A stretch of 64,000 bases of DNA from assembly GCA_012184525.1 (NCBI GenBank), contig WOFQ01000058.1, positions 124,001 to 188,000 on the forward strand, given 5' to 3'. The notes under the pieces were generated by a model that was given only the letters and a program-made list of their open reading frames with translations, was not told the origin of the DNA and did no database searches. The DNA is from Xenoacremonium recifei (taxonomy: Eukaryota; Ascomycota; Sordariomycetes; Hypocreales; Nectriaceae). Position numbers and translations under genes: made by a program. Shown in pieces: positions 34,857 through 46,400 of this stretch; position 1 is the stretch's first letter, and every line of letters starts with the position of its first letter.

Positions 34857-36043
34857 CTAGAAGGGAATGTTGGGGGGAGGCTGAGCGCCGAGCGCCTCCT
34901 GCTGGTCTTGCAGCTCCTCGGGAGCAGCCTCGATCGAGACACCCAGGCCAAGCTTGGCTTGTTGCTGCGAAGGGGGTTAGCAAAGAGGATTGGGTGATAA
35001 GAAGTCAGGGGTACGAACAGTGAAGTGGTCGATGTCGGCGGCAAAGGTCATCATGACAGGGGGGGCGACGCGCTTCTCCAGAACACAGCTCAGCTTGCCC
35101 TTAGAATCGACCTGAGCGCGGAAAGTAGACATGCGGAAGTCGTACTTGGCACCAATGGTCGTGACGCCCTCCTTCTGCAGACCACCGCCCATCATGCCGC
35201 CCTGAGAGGGCACGAGACCGAGGCTCAGGTCAACACCAGCCTGGACCTTATCCGAGAGTCTCCTCCAGTAGGAGGTGTTGAGGGTTCCCATAGCGGCCTG
35301 GAGCTGAGCGGTGGCGATCCAGTCGTTGGACTTGTAGCGAGCACAGTAGGAGACGGCGCATTCGGGGCCCTGAGTGAGGGCAGGTCGCTGCCAGAGCGTC
35401 TCAAGACCAATGGCGAGCTTGGGGGTCACGGACTGGAGGTAGCTGCCGATGAAGATACCAGTAAGGCCACCGTCGAGGTACGAGGGGTTCAGCATCTTCA
35501 GGGAGGCGCTGAAGTCGTTGCCGGTATACTCGTGCTCGAACTGCGCCATATCCTGGCCGCCGGGGGAGATGGAGACATTGGACTTGGAGACAAACTTTTC
35601 AGTCCATCGCCAGTTGAATCTTCCGGAGAGGGAGCCTTCGTTGTCGACGTTGCCCTGGCAGAAGACCTAGATTATCTAGTCAGCATCTATGACATCAAGT
35701 CATTTTTCTCCAGCTCAGCCGTCCATACCTTGCCCGTGCCGTACATGGCAGCGAATGTGTAAGGGTTGATGCGCTCGCCAATGGCAAACTGATGGGACAC
35801 CTGGAACAGCGGCGCCATGCTAAAGACCTTGGTCAGGTCGGCCCGGATGCCGGTGAACATGTAGTTGTTGAGGAAGACATCGCGTTGCACCTCCTTGGAC
35901 AGGTTCTCGATAGTACCAGGGTTCGACAGGCCAAGCTTTGCTCTTCGCTCGGAGAAGGAATTGAGAACGTCGCCGACAGTATTGGCGACGGGATTGGACA
36001 GGAGAAGGGACCGTATGGGGTCCAGCACCGAGGAGGTAGCCAT
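34857..36043 (-). CDS. TOM40: Mitochondrial import channel Tom40
   Basis: Tom40 is the beta-barrel pore of the outer-membrane translocase through which nearly all nuclear-encoded mitochondrial proteins pass. Minus-strand exons 36043-35729, 35666-35019 and 34964-34857 give 356 aa, close to the usual 350 for fungi. Introns are 62 and 54 nt, the second with a GTTCGT donor. An N-terminal segment (residues about 1-60) precedes the barrel strands. Family motifs include FSMAPLFQVSHQFAIG, YTFAAMYGTGKVFCQGNVDNEGSL, FEHEYTGNDFSASLKMLNPS and the final KLGLGVSIEA. There is no cleavable presequence, as expected for a barrel protein. It diverges from PFK2. Confidence 0.96.
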
Positions 36044-37264
36044 TGTGACGGTGGCCAGCTGGGAAGCCGAAGCGGATCAAGGAATGCAGCTATGAATAAG
36101 AACCAGGACCGGACAGCAGCCGACGAGGAGCCCTAGACGACAAAGGAAAGCGGACGGCGGCGCTTGAGGCTATCGCAACAGCCCTAATCGGAAATGGTCG
36201 CGGTGCCGAGGAGCCAGCAGCGTGATGGCGAGGGCTGATGGCTTTGGCTTTGGCCTTGGGGATGGAGATGGAGAATAATTTTCATCTGGATACCTGGACG
36301 GAGGAGCTCACTAGCCACTTAGTGAGGAGGAGCACGAGCCACCAATGATGCAGCGTCGCGCAGCTGCTGTCTGGCGCGGATCGCAGGATCTTCCGGGCTC
36401 CGGGATGCCGCGGCTTAACCGGCTGGCGCCCCCCAGGATGGAAGGCGGGATCGAGCGGTCCAGATCTCACACGAGGCAGCCGTACCCCGGGCCAGGGCTC
36501 TTGCCTCAGAAGCTTTCCTCTGTAGGTACCGAGTACTTCCAGCCCCGGCTGCAGCTCCGGGATCACCACCCAGCGCCCGCCCGCGTGACCGGATGACGTC
36601 CCTGCGATAAGAGTACTGCTACTTGTCACGCTTGCCGGTCCTGTCCAGCTGGTCCTGCCCTGCCCTGCCCGTCACCTCACTCACCACCTTTCCTCGTTCG
36701 GTGAGGTCTTCTCCAAACCCTCCTCAGCTTCATTCTGTCCTTTATCTTTCACCAACCTCTCCTTCTTTCAATTCTGTGACGGCCCATCCGCAAAGTCGAT
36801 TTGGTCCCGGGAGGCGGATCACGAGACCCGCTCGCCGACAATACCCGACCTCGAGCCCCTCTGCAGCAGTGCATTGGGCCTTGGATCGTGGAGGTACCAA
36901 CGCATACTGCACACCAAGTGTCGATACCTCTTGTAGGGTCATCCGCGATCAGGCTTCTCGCTGTTCCTCAACGGCTTCTCTTGGAAAAGTTGAGGTTTTG
37001 GGAGACTATCTTAAACTCCTAATACGACTTCACCTCGGTCTCTGATCTGCCATCTCATAAAATCAGCGTTCCTCGGTTGAGAGGAGCTCACGAACCAGCA
37101 ATCTTTAACGACTCCAGATTGCATCGCCACACATACGAAGGACGGGATTCTTTCATGAGATTTTCTTCGCATCAAGATCACTATATAGTTCCACCTCACG
37201 ATCCTCCGGCTTATACGCTCTCCACCACCGACTAAGTTGGAGAGTATCTGTCTCTTGAATCACC
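36044..37264. promoter_or_regulatory. Divergent region between TOM40 and PFK2
   Basis: 1.2 kb with no convincing gene. From about 36.64 kb the plus strand is pyrimidine-rich, suggesting the PFK2 promoter and leader. One TGACGT core (CRE-like) lies at 36594-36599. Confidence 0.5.
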
Positions 37265-39327
37265 ATGGACACTCTACTGTATGTTAATCTCTCTTTACCT
37301 CGATGTTCAGAGGATGCTTTTGGTCTGTGTATTTTGAGGCGCATTTGCGTCTTGAGCTCTTCTTGCTAGCTTCGTCGTCGTTGTCTCCGAATGATCCATC
37401 CGTCTTTGGGGAAGCGTTACCATCGTAGCAAATGCGAGTCGGAATCCCAAATATCGCGAAAGGACAGCACGGACAATGCATCCAACTCATATAAAAGTAC
37501 GTCTCACTAACAAGCCCAGTACCGCTGAGATTGCGGCCAACGCACCCCGCTATCGCCGCCGCAGCTCGACCTTCATCGATGCCATTCATGACATCCCCGA
37601 TGGTCAAGATTTGGCACCGGCCCAGTTATATAGCACTATGTCTGGACGACTTTTCCACTCTGGCAGAATAGCAATTGTCATGGTCGGTCCTCCAGCACGG
37701 GGAAAGACGTACGTATACCAAGTAGATGAGCTTTCACATAACTAACAGGGTTTGGCAGTCACATTTGTGTATCCATGGCTCGGTATCTTGGGTGGCTGGG
37801 AGTAAAGTCACGTATTTTCCATCTAGGAGACTACCGCCGAGCTACCATGGGTCCTGGTGCCTCTGTTCCCGAGGATTACTTCTTCCCAAATGCATCCCCA
37901 GCCTCAGTAATCCTGCGGCAGAAGATTCTCAAGAAGTGCCGTGAAGACATCTATGCTTGGCTCAATCACGAGAACGGGCAAGTTGCCATCTATGATGCAG
38001 TCAACCCTACAGCTAGCGGACGCCGTTCGTTAGCAAAGGAATTTGCGAAGCATGATGTTCAGGTGAGTAGCGACCAAGCCCTGCTAAGCTAAACACAAGC
38101 TGATAGAAGCAAAGACGCTTTTCATCGAATCTTTTGTTGATGACGAGCGTATCTTGAAAGAGAACGCTCGCAACGTCAAAATTTCGTCTCCTGATGTTAG
38201 TTGCATATCCTCTCGCTATAAATACCAGATGGCTCACCAAGAACACAGTTCGCTGGCATGGACCCAGATGAGGCTGCGGCCCTCTACCTCAAACGTATTG
38301 AAATGAAGATTCCCATGTTTGAAACTATGAACGAGAAGGAGCTCAACTACATCAAAATGATCAACGCCGGTGCCAAGTTCTTTTACAACAATGTCAGCTT
38401 CAACTACCTCTCTCATCGAATTGTCTTCTACCTCACCAACCTCCACATCAAATCCCGGAAGACCTTCTTCGTTCGCGCCGGCACCACAACGGAGGAAGAC
38501 TCGTACAAAGCGGATGCACCTCTCTCAGAGCAGGGGAGATTTTATGCCCAGACGATGTCGGAGACACTACTCAAGCATCGCGAGGCAAACCGCCCGGCTC
38601 ACTCTGATAAAGAGGGACCACAACAGCAATTATGGCCTCTCACTGTGTGGACTTCGACTCGGCTCCGAACCGTTCAGACAGCAGATTACTTAAAGGAACA
38701 AGGCTTCAAGGTTCGGCAACGCTCTCAAATGAGCCAGATAAATCCGGGCGTATGCGAGAAGATGTCCGAACGCATCATCCGTCAGATCTACCCTGAAGAG
38801 GTTGAGAAGCACGAGCTTGACCCTTATCACCATCGATATCCCCGCGCCGAGGTAAGATAAATTAAAGGTCAACTTTGATATTTTACTAAAAGTTGTTATA
38901 GTCATATCATGATCTTGCGGTCCGTTTAGAGCCCATCATTCTAGAACTCGAACGCGAACAGAGCGATCTCCTCATCATTGCTCACGAGTCTGTCTTGCGA
39001 GTCTTGTACGCCTACCTCATGCATTGCTCCACCATGGACATCCCCTTCCTCAAGTTCCCCCGGGACGAGATCATCGAGATCATCCCTGCTGCCTACCAGA
39101 ACGAGGCCAGGCGCATCCACATCCCCGGCCTTGACCCCAAAATCATCCCCGGCTCCCCCGAGGATATCAAAATCCCAGTCCCCGGTGGCAGTGGCCTACC
39201 CAGTGGCCAAATGACGCCGCTCTCCGGCGGCATCGGCAGTCCAGCGGAGCCGGTCGAGCGACCGCCCGAGATGCTCATCAATACGGCCAAGGACATGGTA
39301 GCAGACAAGGTGGACGATGAGGACTAG
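37265..39327 (+). CDS. 6-phosphofructo-2-kinase with degenerate bisphosphatase site
   Basis: Makes fructose-2,6-bisphosphate, the main activator of glycolytic phosphofructokinase and inhibitor of gluconeogenesis. Preferred exons 37265-37278, 37520-37708, 37759-38062, 38115-38195, 38249-38851 and 38902-39327 give 538 aa. The start at 37265 has an excellent CACCATGG context, and its 241-nt intron ends with CTAAC..CAG; a start at 37476 is the alternative. The P-loop GPPARGKT is split by an intron, and YDAVNPT retains the Asp of the kinase. The phosphatase half is recognisable (DAPLSEQG, GVCEKMSE, YHHRYPRAESYHDL, AHESVLR), but the phospho-acceptor motif RHG reads RAG (Ala about 273). Kinase-only function is therefore likely, as in yeast Pfk26. 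The acceptor before 38115 is AAG, or the donor shifts 4 nt. Confidence 0.93.
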
Positions 39328-42300
39328 GGGGTAGGACTAGCTAGGGGGGAGAGCGTGAGAGAAGGGGGAACGTAAGATTGATGGGAAGTCCTGACGAGAT
39401 CAACGAGTCTAGCTGTTGTGAAATGTAAACATGCCTGACGACCTGCTGTGAGTAGTGTCATGGGGAAGCCCAAATCGGAGTGTCCAGTCACAACCCATCA
39501 CATGATTGACGTTTGCAGTGCAACACAGCGTGAAGCAGTATAACGACGCGCGACGGGCAAGACCCATCCACGATGTCCTACTTAGGGTTTCAAGCCAGCA
39601 GAGAGCTCTCTTCTCTTGAAACAGGCCTTGTGACAAGGCTAGGAAATTTCCCTTGCCGCGCAGGTCACGCTCAACCTGTTCTCCGGGTAGCAGTAGCACC
39701 AAAGGTACAGTGTCATCAGCCAAACACAGCGGCCACGACGCTGCAATCCCACCATGCCAGAACCGGTAACGACCTTGGACGTATTCGGAGCGCGCAATAT
39801 CGCGGGGAAGACGACGTCCGGCGGGTTTTCCCCTGGCGCTGGGGCTCGAGCCGAAGCGATACATCACTTCCCCAGGAGGGGACCGCCCGCAACGGTTGTA
39901 GTGAGGGCACGGCACGCGGTTTCGTGCGTTGGTTGGGCCTACCGGTGATGTTCCGAGGGGTGTTGAGACAGGGGGGGCGAGGGCAAGTGTCGTGGCACGA
40001 CTCGAGCGCTGTCGGGTGCAGGGCAGGGCAGGGCGCGCGGGACGGCCTGTGCCTGGGGGAGCGGGATAGGACTTGTCCGTCTGCCTGCCGCGCCATGGCG
40101 ACCTGGACTGGACTGTGCGTGCGTACAGACGCATGTATGAGATGCCCGGGATGCAGGTCGCTGGATGCGGAAACCCTTCTGCAGGGTCATCTTTGGCGTT
40201 CGGGTCAGGCGAGTGTTGGGTTGTCTGAGTCGTAAGTGTCTCTGATGGAATGGTCAGAGGGAGTCAAGCGACAATCGGGCTCTTCAAACCCGAGATGTCC
40301 CGTTTGGTTAACTCGATGAGCGGTTCTGAAATATGTTGCCAGCCAGGCTCGAGTTCTTGGCCATCATGGATGTCAAGATCCTGGCGCGGAAGCCACGAGC
40401 TCAACTTGTCCATCCCCTGTCAGGTGCTGGAACAGCTGCATGAGAGGCCTTTCCCGGATGGTGTGCGGCCAGGAGCTGTCAGATATGACACAGTTTCCGG
40501 CGTCTATTTTGGTACCTCTGGAGGACTTTGCTTGTACGTAGTCTTGCGTCGAACAACTTATGTCTCAGCCAGTCTTGGCAGTCCGCCCTATGCTCGTACT
40601 CAATTTGTAGCTAGAGTGTTGGGCGGCTTGATCCGTTTCATACCGAGCCAGGGGTACCAACAGACATATTTGTTTCCGCAGTCGTTCAGATGACCCCGAC
40701 GTGTTGGGCCTCGCAACAGGTTTTGGTAGCATTTTCATGTCGTAAAACCAGAGCAATGGCCTCGAGAAGCTATCTCTGCAGCCTGACACGCGGCTTGATG
40801 TGAGGATGCAGTCATGCTCGCGGTGCCGGGAAAGCTGCATGATGGGTCACATCTGCAAGGCCACGGCAATGCCGCAGTTGGAGATGGCTTCCCCTAGCGG
40901 CGATGGAGCAGGTGACTGACCTTCGCCCATCAATAGGAAGCAATCAAGAAACACAGAGCTAGCTGGGCATTATGAGTGGGAGAGCCTGCAACTTGCATCG
41001 GGCCGTCCTTGGAAGATTCATACCCAAGTAAGAAGACGTAGGACCACGTCACCCTGCGCAGGGACGAAGAGATAATGCCTCTCAAGTGCACCAATTATTA
41101 GAGCCAAGGCCTTGCAGATCAATGGGTGAGGTGGGATAGTGATAGCATACAGCAGTGAAGCCGCCCTGATGCTGAATACCATGCTCCATAACCTTGGTGA
41201 CGGGCACAGGTAAAGAACGCAAGACTTCTCACACTCAAATGGCGTGAATTCCATACTCTCCTAAGATATCACATCTGTTGTGACACTAGGAGAGCCCTTT
41301 GTACAACAAAGGTCACACTACGAAAGAGGATCTGCGGTCTCATTCTTGGTTGTTTGATGTCAAGTCTCGGTAAGCTGCATATCAGCCCCTGATTGCTCAG
41401 AGATCTGGCAAAGAGAGGATGCAATGACTCAGAACTATCCTGAAGCCTGCATGTAAGACTCTCACGGAGGCTGTGGAGTCGGAAGCACGCATTCGTACCT
41501 AGCTGGAGGAGCATGGTCGATACACCAAAAGTACAGAGCCTTTGAACCCTTACATGGTAGCTTGTTTGGGTATCACTGGTATCAGAAGGGCTCGTCAAGG
41601 TGAGATCGTGAGTTTCGTCGACATTCTGCCATGTCGATTGTAGAAATATCTCAAATCTTGCGTAGAAACATGTTATGAACGACCAGAATGTATCCTCCCA
41701 CTTGAGCGATAGCAATTAGCCCCTATCGGGATATGAGGCTACGTTGGATGCCTCCCAGTGACTTCACCAGTCGAGCTTGCACTTTCAAGCACATTCAGCA
41801 TGAGGCCATAGGATTGGGTTTTCAACTCGACCCAGCCGAGCTGATGTGACAAATGTAAGACAAGGGCGAGCCCACTCGGCTGATCGCCATGCATACGTAG
41901 AGTCAGCCACAATTTCACGAAGAGCCAGCTGATGGACAGTGGCGAGTACTTGACGTCGAAGTTGCTCACTCACGCAGTACCTATTAGGTATCTTATGTGA
42001 CTACCAGCAACGTTAGATCGTCAAGAAGATCCGTTGGAGAGACTTGATAGAGAGGAGGGGCCGCAGGATGCCACTGGTCATAGCACATCGGATGAGGAGC
42101 CGGGGAACTATTCCTGACACATGGGCGAACCCGCAAGGCAACAGCACGTTTCGGAAACAAGACGACCAACAAGAATGACTAGGATGAAGCTAGGATCGAT
42201 GGGAGGCTAGACAATTTCTGGATGTGGTTGTAGGTGCTGACGATGGATCGTGGTCGAGGGTGGGCTGATGACAAAGCCAGCACACTTTCATGCACGAGAC

Positions 42301-43880
42301 CGTCTGACCTCCAGGCACGCAGCACAGCATCTGGGGAAGGAGCCAATGAGAAAGAGACCAGGCGCGACTGCCACGAGGCACTTCAGAGCTGCATTTGGGA
42401 GTTGGGCAAATACCTGCCTGGATGGAGGGAAATAGCGTTGGATGCCTTCGCGCCTTCCCTTGATCATCTCGATTGATTGGTGCAGATTGGGAAAGAGGCT
42501 GCTGGGCTGGACGAGCAAGAGTCATGGACTGCATCTCAGCTCAGGGATCAGGGTCAAGGGCAGGGGAGGGTCAGGATCGGAAACCGGTCAGCAAGGATTG
42601 TGGTTGAGACAAGAGAACCAGATCAGTGTAACCGTGTGACTTTGTGGACGCCTTGCAGTGTCCTCGGCGATGATGGGTGCCAGAGTCGAAGTGACTGGGA
42701 GACGAGGGACGGGTCTTGAAAGGCCTGGCACTGTCTCATGATCCTGGAATACAACATTGAACGGCCTACTAGTTGCGAGACTTCACTTGAGCTGCCAAGT
42801 ATCGACAGGTACAGTACATACTCGACGGGCGTGTGACAAACTCGCAACCCATCTCGATACCTTGCAGACAGATCATCTCTTACGTGCAGCTCGCTAGGAA
42901 CTCGACGTCAACTGCCCGGTGAAGGACGCTAACCAGGATGGCCGCGCGAACGGGGACCATGAGGTTCAATGTGTGTCATGATATTTCTGGTGTGTCAGGT
43001 TGTCTGGCAATCGCCCGAACGACCTCAGAGCATCTGAATTGTTGCTCCTCATCTGGCAATAGGCAGGCTGTGGCGTAATGCTTCCAAGTTTAGCACGTTG
43101 CGGGAAGCGGGAGTCGGTTCTGGGCTCCAGTTAGTGCCAACTTCAAGTGGTCAGACGAGGGCTCCTTTTTTGCCTCTTTGCCGCTCTGAATACGGATGGC
43201 AGCGTATTGAGACCAGTCGGCTGGCTGGCTGACTGGCTGACTTAGACGGATCTTGAAGATCTGCCTCTGAAGCGCCAGGGGGGTGAGCAGGGAAAGCCAG
43301 CCAGCCATCCAATGGTCACGGTCAATGGCTCTCGAAGCAATCGGCCCTCCATTGGTTCACCGTGACTCTGAATGTTGCTCGAATTTCCTTCTGATCATCT
43401 GGCCCATGATGCGTGGATGAGGGTGGATTTCCTGATGAATTGCCTGGAGTAAACGAGGCCCCGAAAGGCTGTAGTTGGGAGCCCCTCCGGAGAGCCAGCG
43501 CAAGCCAGCGCTAAAGTGGCTGCTAATAGGCGGGAGGCGAACGGAGACTGGGTTAGGGGAGCTAGAGGAGGGTCATGAGACCACCTGCATTCCACAAAAG
43601 TCCACGCCAACTCCAATCACCAACCTCTCCATCCACCATCCACCACCCACAACCATCACATCGTGGCATCTCGCGCCCAGTTTTTGGGAATGGCTACAGT
43701 ACAGTCGCAACGCCCTGCAGCAGGCCCCGGCGACGGCCTCCTGCGAGGGCCTGCGAGGGAAGGGATAGCCCCTGGCTCGCTGTCCGGGTCGATTCCCCCC
43801 CATGAACGGCTTTGGCTTGTCGACATGAAGGCACCAACGCACACCAATTCGTCAATGAACCATCCATGCCTCGCCATCTG

Positions 43881-43899
43881 CCGCCGCCGCCGCCGCCGC
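43881..43899. repeat. CCG trinucleotide repeat
   Basis: Six uninterrupted CCG units in noncoding DNA. Confidence 0.8.
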
Positions 43900-44147
43900 T
43901 CCGGATTTTAACTTCCACCAGGCTGGTCTAGAGACCAGGCGATCTAATCTCATCTCAACGCTTTTTTTCTTCGTGTCACTCTCGCTGTCCATTGTTAGAT
44001 GCCGTCTCGGAGCGGGAAGACAGGGGCAGCCAACCTGCGAGTCTCAGTCTATCCCAGCTCGTCCGTACTCTCTGTAGGATGTTGAGGCACATCCCCTTTC
44101 TTCGCCTCAACAGCACAATGTCTCGCAGGAGCCCGACATGTTCACAG

Positions 44148-44169
44148 TGACGTCCTCACAATGACGTAA
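44148..44169 (+). promoter_or_regulatory. Paired CRE-like TGACGT sites
   Basis: TGACGTCC at 44148 and TGACGTAA at 44162 are in direct orientation 14 bp apart. TGACGTAA is a preferred core of fungal Atf/CREB-type bZIP factors. No gene start lies close by, the nearest known one being GSK3 5.5 kb downstream, so the role is unclear. Confidence 0.35.
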
Positions 44170-45218
44170 CGGCCCATCCGCGGATTTCCAACCCATCATT
44201 GGCGTGGACGCTACCTACCCTGTACCCACCATCTCGCCTCGGGGCGCGACACCACCACTCAAGAACCTCCATGCTCTGGCTACCAGCTAACGATGACCAC
44301 CTGCGGACGCACACGCATGGATCCTCGCACACCAAAAATATGCCTCTTGGAGCCCCTGGGTACCAAGACGCCGTGATTCGACGTTGGCTGCTCTCCGCTC
44401 TCCGCTACCGCTATCGATATAATTCCAGACCGACCATTGTCTCCGTCACCCGCCCCGGCCCCGTCTGACCGCGTGCAACTCCGGGTCCCCGTGACCTGCT
44501 AAAATAAAACTCGGCATGGGCACCTGGCACTGGCGCTGCTCGGGTACCTTTTATTGCAGATTTAACACAATGGAGCTCTGCTGGGCCATGTGGAGGCCCC
44601 GGTTAGGGCACGAGGCCGCTCATCATTATCCATCCATCGGCCTCGGAGGCCCTGCCGCTATTACCTGACCTGAGCGAATTGCCTCTTGAGGACTGTCCCG
44701 TACCGCTCCATCGGCGCCGAAGACGGGCCTCGAAGGTCTGCCGGACGGGGCAGACGACTTACAGCGAAGACAGGCCAAACAAACCTTCGGACAGCCTCAC
44801 CTCGCTCGCTCGCTTGCTCGCTACGTGCCCTCCCGCTAGTCTACCGCCAATTCTTGAGGCTCAGGGCATTTGCCAAACAACATGCAAAAACAGCTCGGAC
44901 TAACCTCACCGGCATGGGGCACAGCAGAGCGCCTGGCGCAGCGCCGCGGATGCAAGGCAGTGCCGCAGCGTCGCCAGCCCGATGCCGATGGATGGATGGA
45001 TGGACTTCAATGGACCCTGTCAGAGGCATTGCTTTTGCATCGATAGAGGCTGGGCCATCGTAAGGATCCAATCAGCGAACCCTTGCTCGTGCATCATGGC
45101 GGGTGGTGCGTGCATGGGTGCGTTGCGTTGAGACGTTGATACGGCCGGATGTTGACTTTGACTGACTGACTGTCTCTTCACCGTATCCCCCAAGACTTCA
45201 ATCTCGTCGTCTGGGATG

Positions 45219-45280
45219 GGCAGGCAGGCAGGCAGGCAGGCCTGTAGGATGAAGTGAGGTGAGGTGAGGTCAGGTAAGGT
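45219..45280. repeat. GGCA tandem followed by GAGGT tandem
   Basis: About five GGCA units (45219-45240) are followed by GAGGT/CAGGT/AAGGT units to about 45280. Two adjoining microsatellites in noncoding DNA. Confidence 0.75.
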
Positions 45281-46400
45281 GATGTGACCCGACTTCTGAT
45301 TATGGGCATCGTGTTACTTAGCTGGCCGTGCATTGACGGAGGAGGAGGTCGGGCCACCCGGGACGCATTGGGCCATCATGTGAACGCCTGCGAGGATGAG
45401 AGGACAAGACGAGGACGTCATGACAAAGGAGCATCGGAGGATCCTCCCGGGCCGCCCACTGGCTGAGAGATGGACTGGATTGGCCCCTTCGGAGGCTGTC
45501 AGCACAGAGATGCAGCAAGCAGGACGGAGCATGGACACACAGCGTCGTCTTGCGAGTGACTCTGGCAGTGGGTGGTGAGTTGAGGGCATCCGTCTGTACA
45601 GAGTATGATCAGGGACCAGACCAACAGCACAGAAGCCCCCTGTCTAGCGCACGAGGGACGATCCACCTCATGGTGACCGCCGCTAAGCCAGTCCGTGCCC
45701 CGTGGGCGTCATTTTTCGACCCCTGTGGGTTTTCAAGATCCCTCCAGCTCCAGCGAGTCCTGCATCAGCGCAGGATGGGACCTCGACGGACGGCATCATC
45801 ACCAAGGCCACACTCCCTCTGTGGCGAGCTGGAGCTGGACATGACAACAGGACAGGACAGGACGGGTGCAGCATCGCGGCCCCCTCTTTGGGCGATCTCG
45901 ATGGCCTCAGCCGCACGGCCAAGAGGACTCAGATCGCCCTCATGGACGAAGGCCCTCATATGGATGCCATATGGTCATGGATCTTAGGTTATTAGGTACA
46001 GGTAGCTGCTGACCAAAGGCGGTGCGGCTGTTGGAGCATCCATGCCTGGCCCTGCCGGAGCTTTTGCTTTGCTTTTGCGCCGGGAGAACAGAGAGCAGAG
46101 ACAACAGTGAACAGGAGCCCAAAGGGGGGGCCATTTTGACTTTCTCTGCCGGGGCTGGCCCGTCTCAAAATGAGCACATGAGCACGCCCAGCTTGTCTGC
46201 GGGTCTCGCGATGGACGGGCTGGACTCTCAGTGGTGGTGAACGGCGAATGGCGAATGGGCTTCATCGTGAAGCTGACGGGACGCGGCGAGCAGCAGCAGA
46301 AACAGCCAGATAGACAGGTGTGCAGCCCTTTATTAGATCCCAGGGGTGGTCCTCGCTCTGCTCCCGGCCGAGTTCTCTCGTCTCTTCGTCTCTCCCCCCA

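Larger units (their letters stand above)
39328..46400. other. Long stretch without recognisable genes
   Basis: About 7 kb with no conserved motif or exon chain I can defend. Open frames reach 241 codons (39409-40134, minus) but have compositions typical of noncoding translation. Two TGACGT cores lie 14 bp apart at 44148-44167. Microsatellites lie at 43881-43899 (CCG), 45219-45240 (GGCA) and 45254-45280 (GAGGT). It may be distal control DNA of GSK3, noncoding RNA, or orphan genes. Confidence 0.5.

Noticed and set aside
35025..35762. 245-codon plus-strand frame across TOM40
   Set aside because: Antisense shadow of the TOM40 exons.
41269..41715. 148-codon minus-strand frame in the gap before GSK3
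   Set aside because: Its composition is less biased than neighbouring frames, but I found no motif, homologue or splice partner, so it does not reach the level of a gene call.
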